From the NCBI RefSeq assembly GCF_964340835.1, contig NZ_OZ204251.1: a stretch of DNA of 64,000 nucleotides, one strand, 5' to 3'. The position numbers were made by a program, and so were the translations under genes. Below are positions 34,086-42,860 of this stretch, piece after piece. The stretch is from Bombilactobacillus bombi (GTDB taxonomy: Bacteria; Bacillota; Bacilli; Lactobacillales; Lactobacillaceae). The notes beneath the pieces are model-generated. The model made no database searches and was not told the DNA's origin. It saw only the letters and a list, made by a program, of their open reading frames with translations. Position 1 is the first letter of the stretch. The number at the start of each line of letters is the position of its first letter.

Positions 34086-35972
34086 ATGAAAACTTTAAGT
34101 GTTAATAATTTAGAACAAAATGTAGGAGCTCGTACTCTGTATGCCAATGTTTCATTTAAAATTAATACCCCAGATCGCGTGGGATTAGTAGGACTCAATG
34201 GAGTGGGTAAAACCACTCTTTTAAATTCATTAATTGATGAACAATTGTTAAAGCAAAAAATTATCGAACATCCCCATGATTATCAAATCAGTTACTTGCG
34301 GCAAACACCTAAATTTGCTGAGTCTTTAACGGTTATTGAGGCCATTTTGCAAGGAGAAGAGCCTTTATATGTCGCTGTGCGTAACTATGAGCAAGTACTC
34401 AATCAATATTCCCATCAGCCCGATAATCAACAAATCTCTAAAAAATTTTTTCAAGCTCAAGAAGAAATGGATCGATTGGATGGCTGGGAATTTCAATCTA
34501 CCGTGGAAACCATTTTAACTAAGTTAGGAATTACTCAATTTAATCAAACCATAGGTCAATTATCCGGTGGTCAGCAAAGACGAGTGGCGTTAGCCCAAGT
34601 TTTAGTTTCTACGGCTGACTTATTAATTCTAGATGAGCCCACTAATCATTTAGATGAAAACGCCATTACTTGGCTGGAAACTTTTTTAAATAACTATCAA
34701 GGAGCGGTTATTTTTGTCACTCATGATCGTTATTTTTTAAATTCAGTAGCTAATCGGATTTTAGAAATTAGCCAACAGCAAGTTATTGAATATTCTGGTA
34801 ATTATGAAGACTATGTTACACAAAAAGCCCAAAATGAAACAACTTGGGCAGCCACTCAGCAACATCAAAGAAATTTATATCGGCATGAACTAAAATGGAT
34901 GCGCGCAGGTGTCCAAGCCCGTGGTACCAAGCAAAATGCTCGAGTTGAACGTTTTAAACAATTAAGTCAGCAACTCAAGGGACAAAATGTCAATGATGGC
35001 AGTCAGCTGACCATCGATATTAAACAGCAGCGTTTGGGCAAGGATGTCTTTAATCTACAGGATGCAGTTTTAAAATTTGGCAATCAAGTCTTATTGCAAG
35101 ATTTAAATTTACGCATTAATTCAGGGGAACATTTAGGAATTATTGGCGCTAATGGGGCTGGGAAAACAACTTTTTTAAATGTGTTAGCCCAACGACAGAA
35201 TTTAAGTGCAGGACAGCTAGAAATTGGACAAACTGTTAAAATTGGATATTATACCCAACACGTCGAGGCCATGGATTCTGATATGCGGGTAATTTCTTAC
35301 TTAGAATCAATTGGCCAAAATGTAGAAGATGCTTCCGGCTATCGTTTATCAGCTTCTCAATTATTGGAAAGATTTTTATTTTCACCGCAACAACAAGGCT
35401 CGTTTATACGTGATTTATCCGGTGGAGAAAAAAGACGGCTTTATTTATTGGCAGTTTTAATACGTCGTCCAAACGTTTTACTGCTAGATGAGCCAACGAA
35501 TAACTTGGACATTGAAACCATGACAATTTTAGAAGACTATTTAATGGAATTTGAAGGCACAGTAGTAGCTGTTTCGCATGACCGTTATTTTTTAGATAAA
35601 ATCACAGATGATTTGTTAGTTTTTAAAGGCCAAGGACAAATTGACCGCTATTGGGGTTCATATTCTAATTATTTAAAGGAACAAACAACTCATAATAAAC
35701 ATAAGTCAAATGCCAATAAAGCCAATACTAATCGACGTACTCATAGTACAACATCCGATAAATTAACTTATTCAGAAAAATTAGAATTGGAAAAACTGGA
35801 ACCCCAAATTGATAAATTAGAACAGCAAAAAAAATCTTTAGAAGAAGCAATGACAAAAACTGGTCAAGATTACCAAAAGTTATTGAAACAGCAACGGCAG
35901 TTAGATGAATTAAAACAACAAATTGAAACAACTGTCGAGCGTTGGACACAACTAGCTGAAAAAGAAGAGTGA
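34086..35972 (+). CDS. ABC-F family ATPase (Uup-like)
   Basis: A cytoplasmic twin-ATPase of about 628 residues with no membrane domain. Walker A motifs: GLNGVGKTT (36-44) and GANGAGKTT; signatures LSGGQQRRV and LSGGEKRRL; Walker B LLILDEPTNHLDE and VLLLDEPTNNLDI. A charged coiled-coil C-terminal domain (about 550-628), rich in Lys/Gln/Glu, marks the Uup type. ABC-F proteins act at the ribosome; a housekeeping rather than antibiotic-protection role is inferred from the cca-dfrA context. Start chosen at ATG 34086; GTG at 34077 overlaps the cca stop. Confidence 0.88.
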   Translation: MKTLSVNNLEQNVGARTLYANVSFKINTPDRVGLVGLNGVGKTTLLNSLIDEQLLKQKIIEHPHDYQISYLRQTPKFAESLTVIEAILQGEEPLYVAVRNYEQVLNQYSHQPDNQQISKKFFQAQEEMDRLDGWEFQSTVETILTKLGITQFNQTIGQLSGGQQRRVALAQVLVSTADLLILDEPTNHLDENAITWLETFLNNYQGAVIFVTHDRYFLNSVANRILEISQQQVIEYSGNYEDYVTQKAQNETTWAATQQHQRNLYRHELKWMRAGVQARGTKQNARVERFKQLSQQLKGQNVNDGSQLTIDIKQQRLGKDVFNLQDAVLKFGNQVLLQDLNLRINSGEHLGIIGANGAGKTTFLNVLAQRQNLSAGQLEIGQTVKIGYYTQHVEAMDSDMRVISYLESIGQNVEDASGYRLSASQLLERFLFSPQQQGSFIRDLSGGEKRRLYLLAVLIRRPNVLLLDEPTNNLDIETMTILEDYLMEFEGTVVAVSHDRYFLDKITDDLLVFKGQGQIDRYWGSYSNYLKEQTTHNKHKSNANKANTNRRTHSTTSDKLTYSEKLELEKLEPQIDKLEQQKKSLEEAMTKTGQDYQKLLKQQRQLDELKQQIETTVERWTQLAEKEE

Positions 35973-35995
35973 GTTGATGAGAAAGGAAGATTACC

Positions 35996-36481
35996 TTGTT
36001 AGCATTTTTATGGGCAGAAGATCAGAATCATTTAATCGGTCAAGCAGGTCATTTGCCTTGGCATTTACCTAATGATTTACAGTATTTTAAAAAAGTTACT
36101 TGGAATCATACAATTATAATGGGACATAAAACGTTTTTAAGTCTCCCCCATGGACCGTTGCCTAATCGTCGCAATATTGTATTAAGTCATAATACCCAAT
36201 TGCAGCTTTCTAATGTAGAAGTTGTTTGTTCTAAAGAACTACTTTTAAAGTTGATTGCCCAAGATTCACAAGTGTTTATTATTGGTGGCAGCCAGGTGTT
36301 TGCACAATTTTTAGATGAGGTTGAATACTTATATGTAACCAAAATTGCTCATCAATTTGTAGGGGATGTTTACATGCCCCAAATTGACTATTCTCATTTT
36401 AAGTTAGTCCAAAAACAAAAAGGCATTGTTAATGAAAACAATGCCTGGACACATGAATTTATGATATACCAAAGACTATAG
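35996..36481 (+). CDS. dfrA: Dihydrofolate reductase
   Basis: A 161-residue chromosomal DHFR reducing dihydrofolate with NADPH. Seen: FLWAEDQNHLIG at the start, the Met20-type loop with Trp22 (HLPWHLP), catalytic Asp27 (PNDLQYF), NADPH-binding GHKTF and IIGGSQVF. The start is TTG at 35996 with AAAGGAAG upstream. thyA, the usual partner, is not beside it. The last 6 bases overlap the convergent trhA gene. Confidence 0.93.
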   Translation: MLAFLWAEDQNHLIGQAGHLPWHLPNDLQYFKKVTWNHTIIMGHKTFLSLPHGPLPNRRNIVLSHNTQLQLSNVEVVCSKELLLKLIAQDSQVFIIGGSQVFAQFLDEVEYLYVTKIAHQFVGDVYMPQIDYSHFKLVQKQKGIVNENNAWTHEFMIYQRL

Positions 36482-37141
36482 ACAAAAGTAAGCCGCAAAA
36501 AACATTAGTGTACTACCCAACATGACAAATATGTGCCAAATCACATGAATATACTTAATTCCGCGCATACAATATAGTAGTGCTCCTGCGGTAAAAGCAA
36601 CACCACCCCAGAAAAGTAAAATGATACCTTGGGAGCCAATTGCTAATTGTAAAGGTTTCATAATAATAACAACCATCCAGCCCATAATTACGTATAAAGC
36701 TGTATCAATAATGGGATGATGACCAATATTAAAAATTTTATAAATAATACCACCGATAGTAATTAACCAGATTAATCCTAAGAACAACCAACTTTGTGGT
36801 TGCTTAAGTCCCAACAAGCAAAAGGGTGTATAAGTTCCCGCAATTAGTAAGAAAATAGAACTATGGTCTAAAATCTGAAAAAAGTGTTTAGCTCTGGTAA
36901 AATAAAGACTATGAAATAATGTTGAACAAAGATATAAGAACATCAATGTAAATCCGTAAATGGAGTACGCTATTACAGCCAATAATTGGTTGTGCTGCTG
37001 ATGGTTAGCTTTAATTAAAAGTAAAATCGTCCCAATAGCAGAAAGGATAAATCCAATTCCATGGGTAAGGGCACTAAGTATTTCATTGGTAATCTGGTAT
37101 GACTTACTTCGATTAGTAGGATTAGTAAATAAATTTGACAC
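36476..37141 (-). CDS. trhA: Hemolysin III / PAQR-like membrane protein TrhA
   Basis: A 221-residue protein with seven transmembrane helices of the hemolysin III family. Conserved metal-site residues are visible: ALTHGIGF in helix 1, DHSSIFLLIAGTYTP, and HVIWHIFVM near the end. The family is linked to membrane lipid homeostasis; the hemolysin name is historical. GTG start with AGGAG at 8 bases. Its stop overlaps the dfrA end, with no terminator between them. Confidence 0.88.
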   Translation of the reverse strand: MSNLFTNPTNRSKSYQITNEILSALTHGIGFILSAIGTILLLIKANHQQHNQLLAVIAYSIYGFTLMFLYLCSTLFHSLYFTRAKHFFQILDHSSIFLLIAGTYTPFCLLGLKQPQSWLFLGLIWLITIGGIIYKIFNIGHHPIIDTALYVIMGWMVVIIMKPLQLAIGSQGIILLFWGGVAFTAGALLYCMRGIKYIHVIWHIFVMLGSTLMFFAAYFCL

Positions 37142-37257
37142 GTTATTTCTCCTTGGTTATTATGTTAAAATTATAATCGTTGATTAGAATTTATTATTAT
37201 CAAAGATTATAATGCATTATATATTAAACTTCCTAAAGATTAAAGGCGGGATTTATT

Positions 37258-38103
37258 ATGAATAAGGTTAAAATTGTTACAGATTCATCGATTCAAATCA
37301 CAGCAGAAGAAATTAAAAAATATGAAATTGCACTTGTGCCACTGTCAATTGAAATTGATGGCCAACAATTTATTGATGGCGAAACAATTACCAGACAAGA
37401 ATTTGTTCAAAAAATGTTAGTCTCTAAAAATCTACCTAAAACCAGTCAACCACCACTGGGACGTTTTGTAGATACTTTTAAAGAGTTAGGCGCGGATGGT
37501 AGTAAAATTTTAGCTATTCATATGACTAAGGGGTTAAGCGGAACAGTGGAAGCAGCACGCCAAGCAGCGCAAATAACAGGATTAGATATTACTGTTGTTG
37601 ACAGTGGATTTACAGATCGTGCGCTGGCATTTCAAGTAATAGAAGCAGCTAAGTTAGCGCAATCAGGAGCAGATATAGCAGATATTTTACCGGTAATTGA
37701 AAAGATTAAAAATCAAACACATCTCTATCTAGGCATTCCTAATCTGGATAATATCTTAAATGGTGGTCGTCTAGGGAAAGTGGCTGCTAGCTTGTCTACT
37801 TTTTTAAAAATTAATATTGTTGTTCAATTAAAAGATTCCAAGTTAGGAATTCTGAAAAAGGGACGTGGTATCAAAACAATTGAAAATTATATGGATAAAG
37901 TTGTTCAACAAATTAATGAAGATGGTGACAAAATAGCTGAAATTGGAATTTCTTATGTTGATGACATCACTTTACCTAATCAGTCAGAACAACGAATTCA
38001 TGAAAAATGGCCCCAATTACCGATTTTAAATGAAGTAACTAGTCCAGTTATTACTACTCATGCTGGTAAGGGTGCATTTGCAATTATGTATTATTATCGT
38101 TAA
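37258..38103 (+). CDS. DegV family fatty-acid-binding protein
   Basis: A 281-residue DegV protein: IVTDSSIQI at the start, MVSKNLPKTSQPPLGRF-type lipid-pocket block (split around residue 60), HMTKGLSGTVEAAR, and the C-terminal THAGKGAFAIMYY. DegV proteins bind fatty acids, and some (FakB) present them to FakA for phosphorylation; no fakA is in this window. AGGCGGG precedes the ATG. Divergent from trhA. Confidence 0.9.
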   Translation: MNKVKIVTDSSIQITAEEIKKYEIALVPLSIEIDGQQFIDGETITRQEFVQKMLVSKNLPKTSQPPLGRFVDTFKELGADGSKILAIHMTKGLSGTVEAARQAAQITGLDITVVDSGFTDRALAFQVIEAAKLAQSGADIADILPVIEKIKNQTHLYLGIPNLDNILNGGRLGKVAASLSTFLKINIVVQLKDSKLGILKKGRGIKTIENYMDKVVQQINEDGDKIAEIGISYVDDITLPNQSEQRIHEKWPQLPILNEVTSPVITTHAGKGAFAIMYYYR

Positions 38104-38139
38104 TTAATTATTTGACTGCGAAGAAGGAAGGTCCTAGAT

Positions 38140-38913
38140 ATTAAGCGGATTTTAACTTGTTTGTTGGTAATTATATTTGCAGGAAGAATAATCTGGAGTC
38201 CCCAATTGGTGCAGGCTCAACAAAAGTCCTTTCCAGTGACAGCGGTAGGGGATTCTTTGACTTATGGAGTTGGTGATCCCACTAAGCGTGGTGGTTATTG
38301 TTATCTGATTCAAAAGCCCTTAAAGCGTGCTACCAAACAAAAAGTTCACGTTGACAATTTTGGAATTAGTGGTGAGACCAGCAAACAAATTTTAAAACGA
38401 GTACAAAGTAAGGATAATCTTCGTCAAGCTCTGAAAAAAAGCCGCATTGTTATTATTACTGCTGGAGGTAATGATGTTATGCACGCTTTGCGAGCACGAG
38501 GACTAAAACTTTCACAAAGTCAACTCTTAAAATATCAAGATGCTTATACAGCTAATATGAATAATATGATTAAAGAAATACGCAGCTTGAATTCACGGGC
38601 ACCAATTTATATCTATGGTATTTATAATCCTTATGCGATTTATTTTAAAAAAGTTCCCGGAATGAAAATGGCGATTGATAATTGGAATCAAAATACTCGT
38701 TTGTTGACTCAAGATTATCATCGGGTTCATTTTGTTGACATTAGTGCGTTAGCTCAACCTAAGAAGTTACAGTATTCTAAAAAGAATCAAGAAACTACTA
38801 ATCCTTTACTTTATACTAAAGATTATTTTCATCCTAATCGTCAAGGATACCAACTTATGACTGATAAATTATGGAAAAAATTACAAGCTACTAAGACAGA
38901 GTGGAGGCCATAA
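38140..38913 (+). CDS. ypmR: SGNH/GDSL-type esterase, secreted (YpmR-like); probable ATT start
   Basis: A secreted or membrane-anchored SGNH hydrolase of about 257 residues. Blocks: AVGDSLTYGVGDP (nucleophile Ser), TAGGNDVMHAL (oxyanion Asn) and DYFHPNRQGYQLM (Asp/His). The only in-frame ATG/GTG/TTG near the 5' end is TTG at 38161, which has no ribosome binding site and drops the basic n-region. An ATT at 38140 lies 8 bases after GAAGGAAGG and gives a proper signal peptide (IKRILTCLLVIIFAG... VQA, likely cleaved before QQ). Synteny with ypmS supports YpmR. Substrate unknown. Confidence 0.82.
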   Translation: MKRILTCLLVIIFAGRIIWSPQLVQAQQKSFPVTAVGDSLTYGVGDPTKRGGYCYLIQKPLKRATKQKVHVDNFGISGETSKQILKRVQSKDNLRQALKKSRIVIITAGGNDVMHALRARGLKLSQSQLLKYQDAYTANMNNMIKEIRSLNSRAPIYIYGIYNPYAIYFKKVPGMKMAIDNWNQNTRLLTQDYHRVHFVDISALAQPKKLQYSKKNQETTNPLLYTKDYFHPNRQGYQLMTDKLWKKLQATKTEWRP

Positions 38914-38914
38914 A

Positions 38915-39526
38915 ATGCAACGCTCACAAAAAAAGTATTTCAATCCTTGGAAATATGCTTTTTTAATTTTAATTGCTTTAATTATAGTTATTTTTGCTTT
39001 TTTAACATATCAAGTGTTGCATACAGATACAACTACAAATTGGTCTAACAGTATTGAAACTAGTCAGACGACAAACCAAAGTTCGATTTTTCAAGTGGAA
39101 CTCACTAAAAATCAAACTCAAAGATTAGCCAATCATTATATAAAAGAATATTTAAATGGTAATGACATCAAATATCATTTAAATATCGAGGGTAAACATG
39201 TTAATCTTTTGGGCAGTGCGGAATTTTTGGGTTCCAAGATTAACTTTACTTTACAAACTCAGCCCTATGCAACGGCCAATGGGGGCATTCAACTTAAAGC
39301 CCAACGACTAAAGGTTGGCAAATTAGGAATACCGTTGGAATTTGTCATGTTTTATATCGCTCATAATTACCATTTTCCTAAGTGGGTTCAAATTAATAGT
39401 AAACAACGTTTAATCAATATTGATTTACCTGCTCATCGGACTGATCAAGGATATTACTTTAAGGTTGACCAACTTAATTTACAGCAAAACAAAATTGTAG
39501 TTAAGGTTTATTCTACTAAAATGTAA
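38915..39526 (+). CDS. ypmS: DUF2140 family protein (YpmS-like)
   Basis: A 203-residue single-pass protein: Lys-rich N-terminus, transmembrane helix (about 13-34) and an extracellular beta-rich domain of the DUF2140/YpmS family (NHYIKEYLNGNDIKYHLNIE, LEFVMFYIAHNYHFPKWV). It starts one base after the ypmR stop with TGGAGG inside the end of ypmR. Function unknown; probably works with YpmR at the cell surface. Confidence 0.85.
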   Translation: MQRSQKKYFNPWKYAFLILIALIIVIFAFLTYQVLHTDTTTNWSNSIETSQTTNQSSIFQVELTKNQTQRLANHYIKEYLNGNDIKYHLNIEGKHVNLLGSAEFLGSKINFTLQTQPYATANGGIQLKAQRLKVGKLGIPLEFVMFYIAHNYHFPKWVQINSKQRLINIDLPAHRTDQGYYFKVDQLNLQQNKIVVKVYSTKM

Positions 39527-39539
39527 AGAGGCACACATA

Positions 39540-39770
39540 ATGGGAAAAACTTTTTATGAGTATCTAATGACACAAAGAAATCCAAATAGCTCGGATCCAA
39601 TTGCACATTTTGCGGATGCGGCTTTTTTTGACTCAGCATTTCCTAAACAATCGCAAGATTATGATGAAATATCCAATTATTTAGAACTAAATGGTTCTTA
39701 TTTACCGACAATGGATATCTTTGATTTAGCATTTCGCAATTATCAAGAAACTTTAGAACATTTTAATTGA
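39540..39770 (+). CDS. yozE: YozE family SAM-like protein
   Basis: A 76-residue helical protein of the YozE (UPF0346) family: FYEYLMTQRNPNSSDPIAHF at the start, AFPKQSQDYDEISNYLE in the middle. Cytoplasmic; function unknown. It follows ypmS by 13 bases with AGAGG upstream. Confidence 0.9.
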   Translation: MGKTFYEYLMTQRNPNSSDPIAHFADAAFFDSAFPKQSQDYDEISNYLELNGSYLPTMDIFDLAFRNYQETLEHFN

Positions 39771-39782
39771 TAAGGATAAAAT

Positions 39783-41198
39783 ATGAAACATTCTTTTTCA
39801 TGGAAAACATTAATACTTGTAATAATCGGTAGTCTATTGTGTGGTTCAGCCTTGACTTTTATTTTTGTAGCTTGGATGTTAGGTAAATCGCCTTTGATGA
39901 ATTCTGATTTACGGCAAATTCAAGAAGTATATGAAAATATTGATCAAAATTACTATAAAAAGGTTCCTTCTAAAAAATTGGTTAATGGTGCCATTTCAGG
40001 AATGATTGATTCATTAGATGACCCTTATTCGCAATTTTTAACTGCTAAAAATCGGACTGATTTAAATGAAAGTATTTCTGGAAAAATTTCTGGGATTGGA
40101 GCAACTATTACCAGAGCTAGTTCCGGAATAAAAATTGTCAATGTGATGCCGCATTCACCAGCAAAACGTGCTGGTTTAAGAGCTGATGATGTGATTTTAA
40201 AGATTAATCAAAAATCCACCCGTGACTTAACCGTTGAACAAGCTTCAGCTTTAACTCGTGGAAAAACAGGTACCAAAGTGCAATTGCAATTGCAGCGACA
40301 GCAAAAACAATTTACAGTTAATTTACACCGGGCACCTATTAAAATGGCTACTGTCACTGGACAGGTGAATAAAGACTATCCTCAAATCGGGCAAATTACC
40401 ATTGCTCAATTTTCAGAAAACACTTCTCAAGATCTCAAAAAAGAAATTGTTGCTTTGCGCCATCAAGGTGTTAAAAAATTAATAATTGATGTTCGCAGTA
40501 ATCCAGGTGGATTAATGGAACAAGCCGTGGCAAGTGCTAGTATGTTTTTAAAAAATGGTCAAAAAATAGTTACGATTACTGGTCGTCATCAAACTGATGT
40601 TACTTACCGTGCAAATGAGCATTATTTGAAAAATTATAAGGTGCATTTGCCAGTGGTTGTTTTGATAGACAATCAAAGTGCTAGTGCAGCAGAAATTTTT
40701 GCTGCGGCTTTACATGAATCAGGCAAAACACCTTTAGTAGGGGAAAGATCTTACGGTAAAGGAGTAGTCCAAACCGTTAATTCGCTCAATTCCTCATCAG
40801 AAATGAAGATTACTACTGCGAAATGGCTAACACCTCAAGGGCATTGGATTAATAAAAAGGGACTTGAACCAACTTTTAAGGTCACATATCCTGCATATTT
40901 AAATTTAAAAGCTTTTACTAGTAAAAAAACACTTAATAGTGGTTCTTCAGAACCGGATGTTTTAACTGCTCAGAAAGTTTTACAAGCATTGGGGAGTGAT
41001 GTTGAATTATCAGGCCAACTAGATACTGCTACAATGACAGCACTGCAAAACTTTCAAAGTCAAAATGAACTTTCAGCAACTGGAACTTTAAATCAAGCTA
41101 CGCGACAAGCACTAACGCAAAAATTACTAAAGCAAGCCCAAACTAATGACGAAATGAATAATAAAGCAATTGAACTTTTAGCAAAAGATAAGGAGTAA
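39783..41198 (+). CDS. ctpA: S41-family C-terminal processing peptidase (CtpA-like)
   Basis: A 471-residue extracytoplasmic serine protease with a Ser-Lys dyad. An N-terminal transmembrane anchor (8-30) precedes a PDZ domain (about 95-175; IKIVNVMPHSPAKRAGLRAD) and the S41 core (about 195-370; Ser in NQSASAAEIFA, Lys in GERSYGKGVVQT). A C-terminal peptidoglycan-binding domain (about 390-450; ALQNFQSQNELSATGTLNQA) suggests wall localisation. It may trim wall enzymes or sporulation-like targets; the substrate is unknown. AAGGA precedes the ATG. Confidence 0.93.
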   Translation: MKHSFSWKTLILVIIGSLLCGSALTFIFVAWMLGKSPLMNSDLRQIQEVYENIDQNYYKKVPSKKLVNGAISGMIDSLDDPYSQFLTAKNRTDLNESISGKISGIGATITRASSGIKIVNVMPHSPAKRAGLRADDVILKINQKSTRDLTVEQASALTRGKTGTKVQLQLQRQQKQFTVNLHRAPIKMATVTGQVNKDYPQIGQITIAQFSENTSQDLKKEIVALRHQGVKKLIIDVRSNPGGLMEQAVASASMFLKNGQKIVTITGRHQTDVTYRANEHYLKNYKVHLPVVVLIDNQSASAAEIFAAALHESGKTPLVGERSYGKGVVQTVNSLNSSSEMKITTAKWLTPQGHWINKKGLEPTFKVTYPAYLNLKAFTSKKTLNSGSSEPDVLTAQKVLQALGSDVELSGQLDTATMTALQNFQSQNELSATGTLNQATRQALTQKLLKQAQTNDEMNNKAIELLAKDKE

Positions 41199-41205
41199 AT
41201 GAGTA

Positions 41206-42054
41206 ATGGCAACAATTCAATGGTATCCAGGACACATGAATAAAGCAAAGAATCAAATTCAAGAGCATTTAAAATTGGTTGATGCTGTTTTGGAAATTCG
41301 TGATGCTCGTTTACCACTTTCTTCGGCTAACCCAGTGTTAGATCAATTAATTCAGTCTAAAAAACGGATAATAATTTTGAACAAACAAGATCTAGCCGAT
41401 TCCAGCCAAACTAAAAAATGGCAAGAATATTTGCACCAGCAACAAATCATGAGTCTAGCAATTGATGCTCAGCACACTAATCATTTACAAATAATTGTTC
41501 AAGCACTAGAGAAACTGATGGCTGATAAATTACAAAAATTTCGGCGTAGTGGTGTCAAGAACTACACTATTCGTGCCATGTGTATTGGAATTCCTAACGT
41601 AGGAAAATCAACAATTTTGAATAAACTGGCCGGTAAAAACGTCGCAGTTACAGGTAATCGTCCAGGTGTAACTAAAAATCAAAATTGGATTAAAACTAAA
41701 TCCCAAATTGAACTCTTGGATACTCCCGGGGTATTGTGGCCCAAGATTGATGATCAAACAGTTGGTTTAAAACTGGCTTTAAGCGGTGCGATTAAAGATA
41801 GTCTAGTATCTGCAATGGATTTAGCAATATTTGCTTTGGAATATTGGCAACATTATTATTCTCCACAATTACAAGCCGCCTATCATTTGAACAATACTGA
41901 TGTTACTTTATCAAGTGATCAGCTGTTGATTAAATTAACACAGCAATTTGGATTTAAAGATGACTATGAGCGAACTGCACTGAAGATAATTCAAGATGTC
42001 AGAAAAGGAGTTCTAGGGCGTTATACTTTGGATATGGTGAACGAGATTGAGTGA
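41206..42054 (+). CDS. rbgA: Ribosome biogenesis GTPase RbgA (YlqF)
   Basis: A circularly permuted GTPase of 282 residues for late 50S assembly. Motif order is permuted: NKQD (G4) comes before GIPNVGKST (G1) and DTPGVLWPK (G3). The N-terminal QWYPGHMNKAKNQI is diagnostic for RbgA. AGGAG lies 9 bases before the ATG. rnhB overlaps its 3' end by 8 bases, the common Firmicute pairing. Confidence 0.96.
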   Translation: MATIQWYPGHMNKAKNQIQEHLKLVDAVLEIRDARLPLSSANPVLDQLIQSKKRIIILNKQDLADSSQTKKWQEYLHQQQIMSLAIDAQHTNHLQIIVQALEKLMADKLQKFRRSGVKNYTIRAMCIGIPNVGKSTILNKLAGKNVAVTGNRPGVTKNQNWIKTKSQIELLDTPGVLWPKIDDQTVGLKLALSGAIKDSLVSAMDLAIFALEYWQHYYSPQLQAAYHLNNTDVTLSSDQLLIKLTQQFGFKDDYERTALKIIQDVRKGVLGRYTLDMVNEIE

Positions 42055-42820
42055 AAACATTTCTCATCTAACTATTAGTCAAATTAAAAAGTTATTAGCG
42101 CAACAATCCACTGCTGATTATATTTGGGATCAGATAAAAGATGACCCCCGTCAAGGAGTGCAAAAATTAGCTATTAGTCATCAAAAAAAGTTGATTCAAC
42201 AAGAACGACTAAAACAGAGCTTTGAACAACGCCTGCAAATTGAAAAACATTTTTGGAATCAAGGACAAGTAGTGGCAGGTATTGATGAAGTGGGTCGTGG
42301 ACCATTAGCAGGTCCCGTGGTCACAGCAGCAGTAGTTTTACCGGCCAATATTGATTTGTGGGAAATTAATGATTCTAAACAATTAAGTGCTGCCAAGAGA
42401 CGACAGCTGTATACGCAAATTTTAGCAGTGGCCCTTGATGTGAGCGTGGGTGTTGGAGAGCGGCAGTTAATTGACGAAAAAGATATTTATCATGCTACTG
42501 AAATCACAATGGCGCAAGCAGTGAAGCAACTTAATATAAAAGTTGATCATCTATTAGTAGACGCTATGCATGTCCCTGTTAATGTTGCCCAAACCAAGCT
42601 CATCAAAGGGGATGCGCGCAGCATTTCTATTGGTGCAGCTAGTATTATCGCTAAAGTCTATCGTGATGAATTAATGCAAACTTACGCACAGATTTATCCG
42701 CATTATGGCTTTGAAAATAATGCCGGTTATGGTACGAAAGAGCACCTATCTGGATTAGCAACATACGGTATTTGTCCACTGCATCGTCACAGTTTTGCAC
42801 CTATAAAAAAATATTTATAG
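42047..42820 (+). CDS. rnhB: Ribonuclease HII
   Basis: A 257-residue RNase HII that removes ribonucleotides and RNA primers from DNA. Catalytic acids: VVAGIDEVGRGPLAGPV (Asp-Glu), LLVDAMHV (Asp) and the late KVYRDELM (Asp). The N-terminal 70 residues are the extra helical domain of Gram-positive RNase HII. The start is TTG at 42047 inside the end of rbgA. Confidence 0.95.
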   Translation: MSENISHLTISQIKKLLAQQSTADYIWDQIKDDPRQGVQKLAISHQKKLIQQERLKQSFEQRLQIEKHFWNQGQVVAGIDEVGRGPLAGPVVTAAVVLPANIDLWEINDSKQLSAAKRRQLYTQILAVALDVSVGVGERQLIDEKDIYHATEITMAQAVKQLNIKVDHLLVDAMHVPVNVAQTKLIKGDARSISIGAASIIAKVYRDELMQTYAQIYPHYGFENNAGYGTKEHLSGLATYGICPLHRHSFAPIKKYL

Positions 42821-42825
42821 TTATT

Positions 42826-42849
42826 TCCGTAATTTTAAAAAAATACGGA
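42826..42849 (+). promoter_or_regulatory. Hairpin covering the dprA ribosome binding site
   Basis: TCCGTA pairs with TACGGA across a 12-base A/T loop. The right arm holds most of the CGGAG ribosome binding site of dprA, so folding would lower translation. Confidence 0.45.
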
Positions 42850-42860
42850 GATGGTGTATC

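Noticed and set aside
34086..35972. Antibiotic-resistance ABC-F protein
   Set aside because: The coiled-coil C-terminus is Uup-like and the neighbours are housekeeping genes; no leader peptide or attenuator typical of resistance ABC-F genes was seen.
36476..37141. Haemolysin virulence factor
   Set aside because: The hemolysin III name is historical; this seven-helix family is widespread in harmless bacteria.
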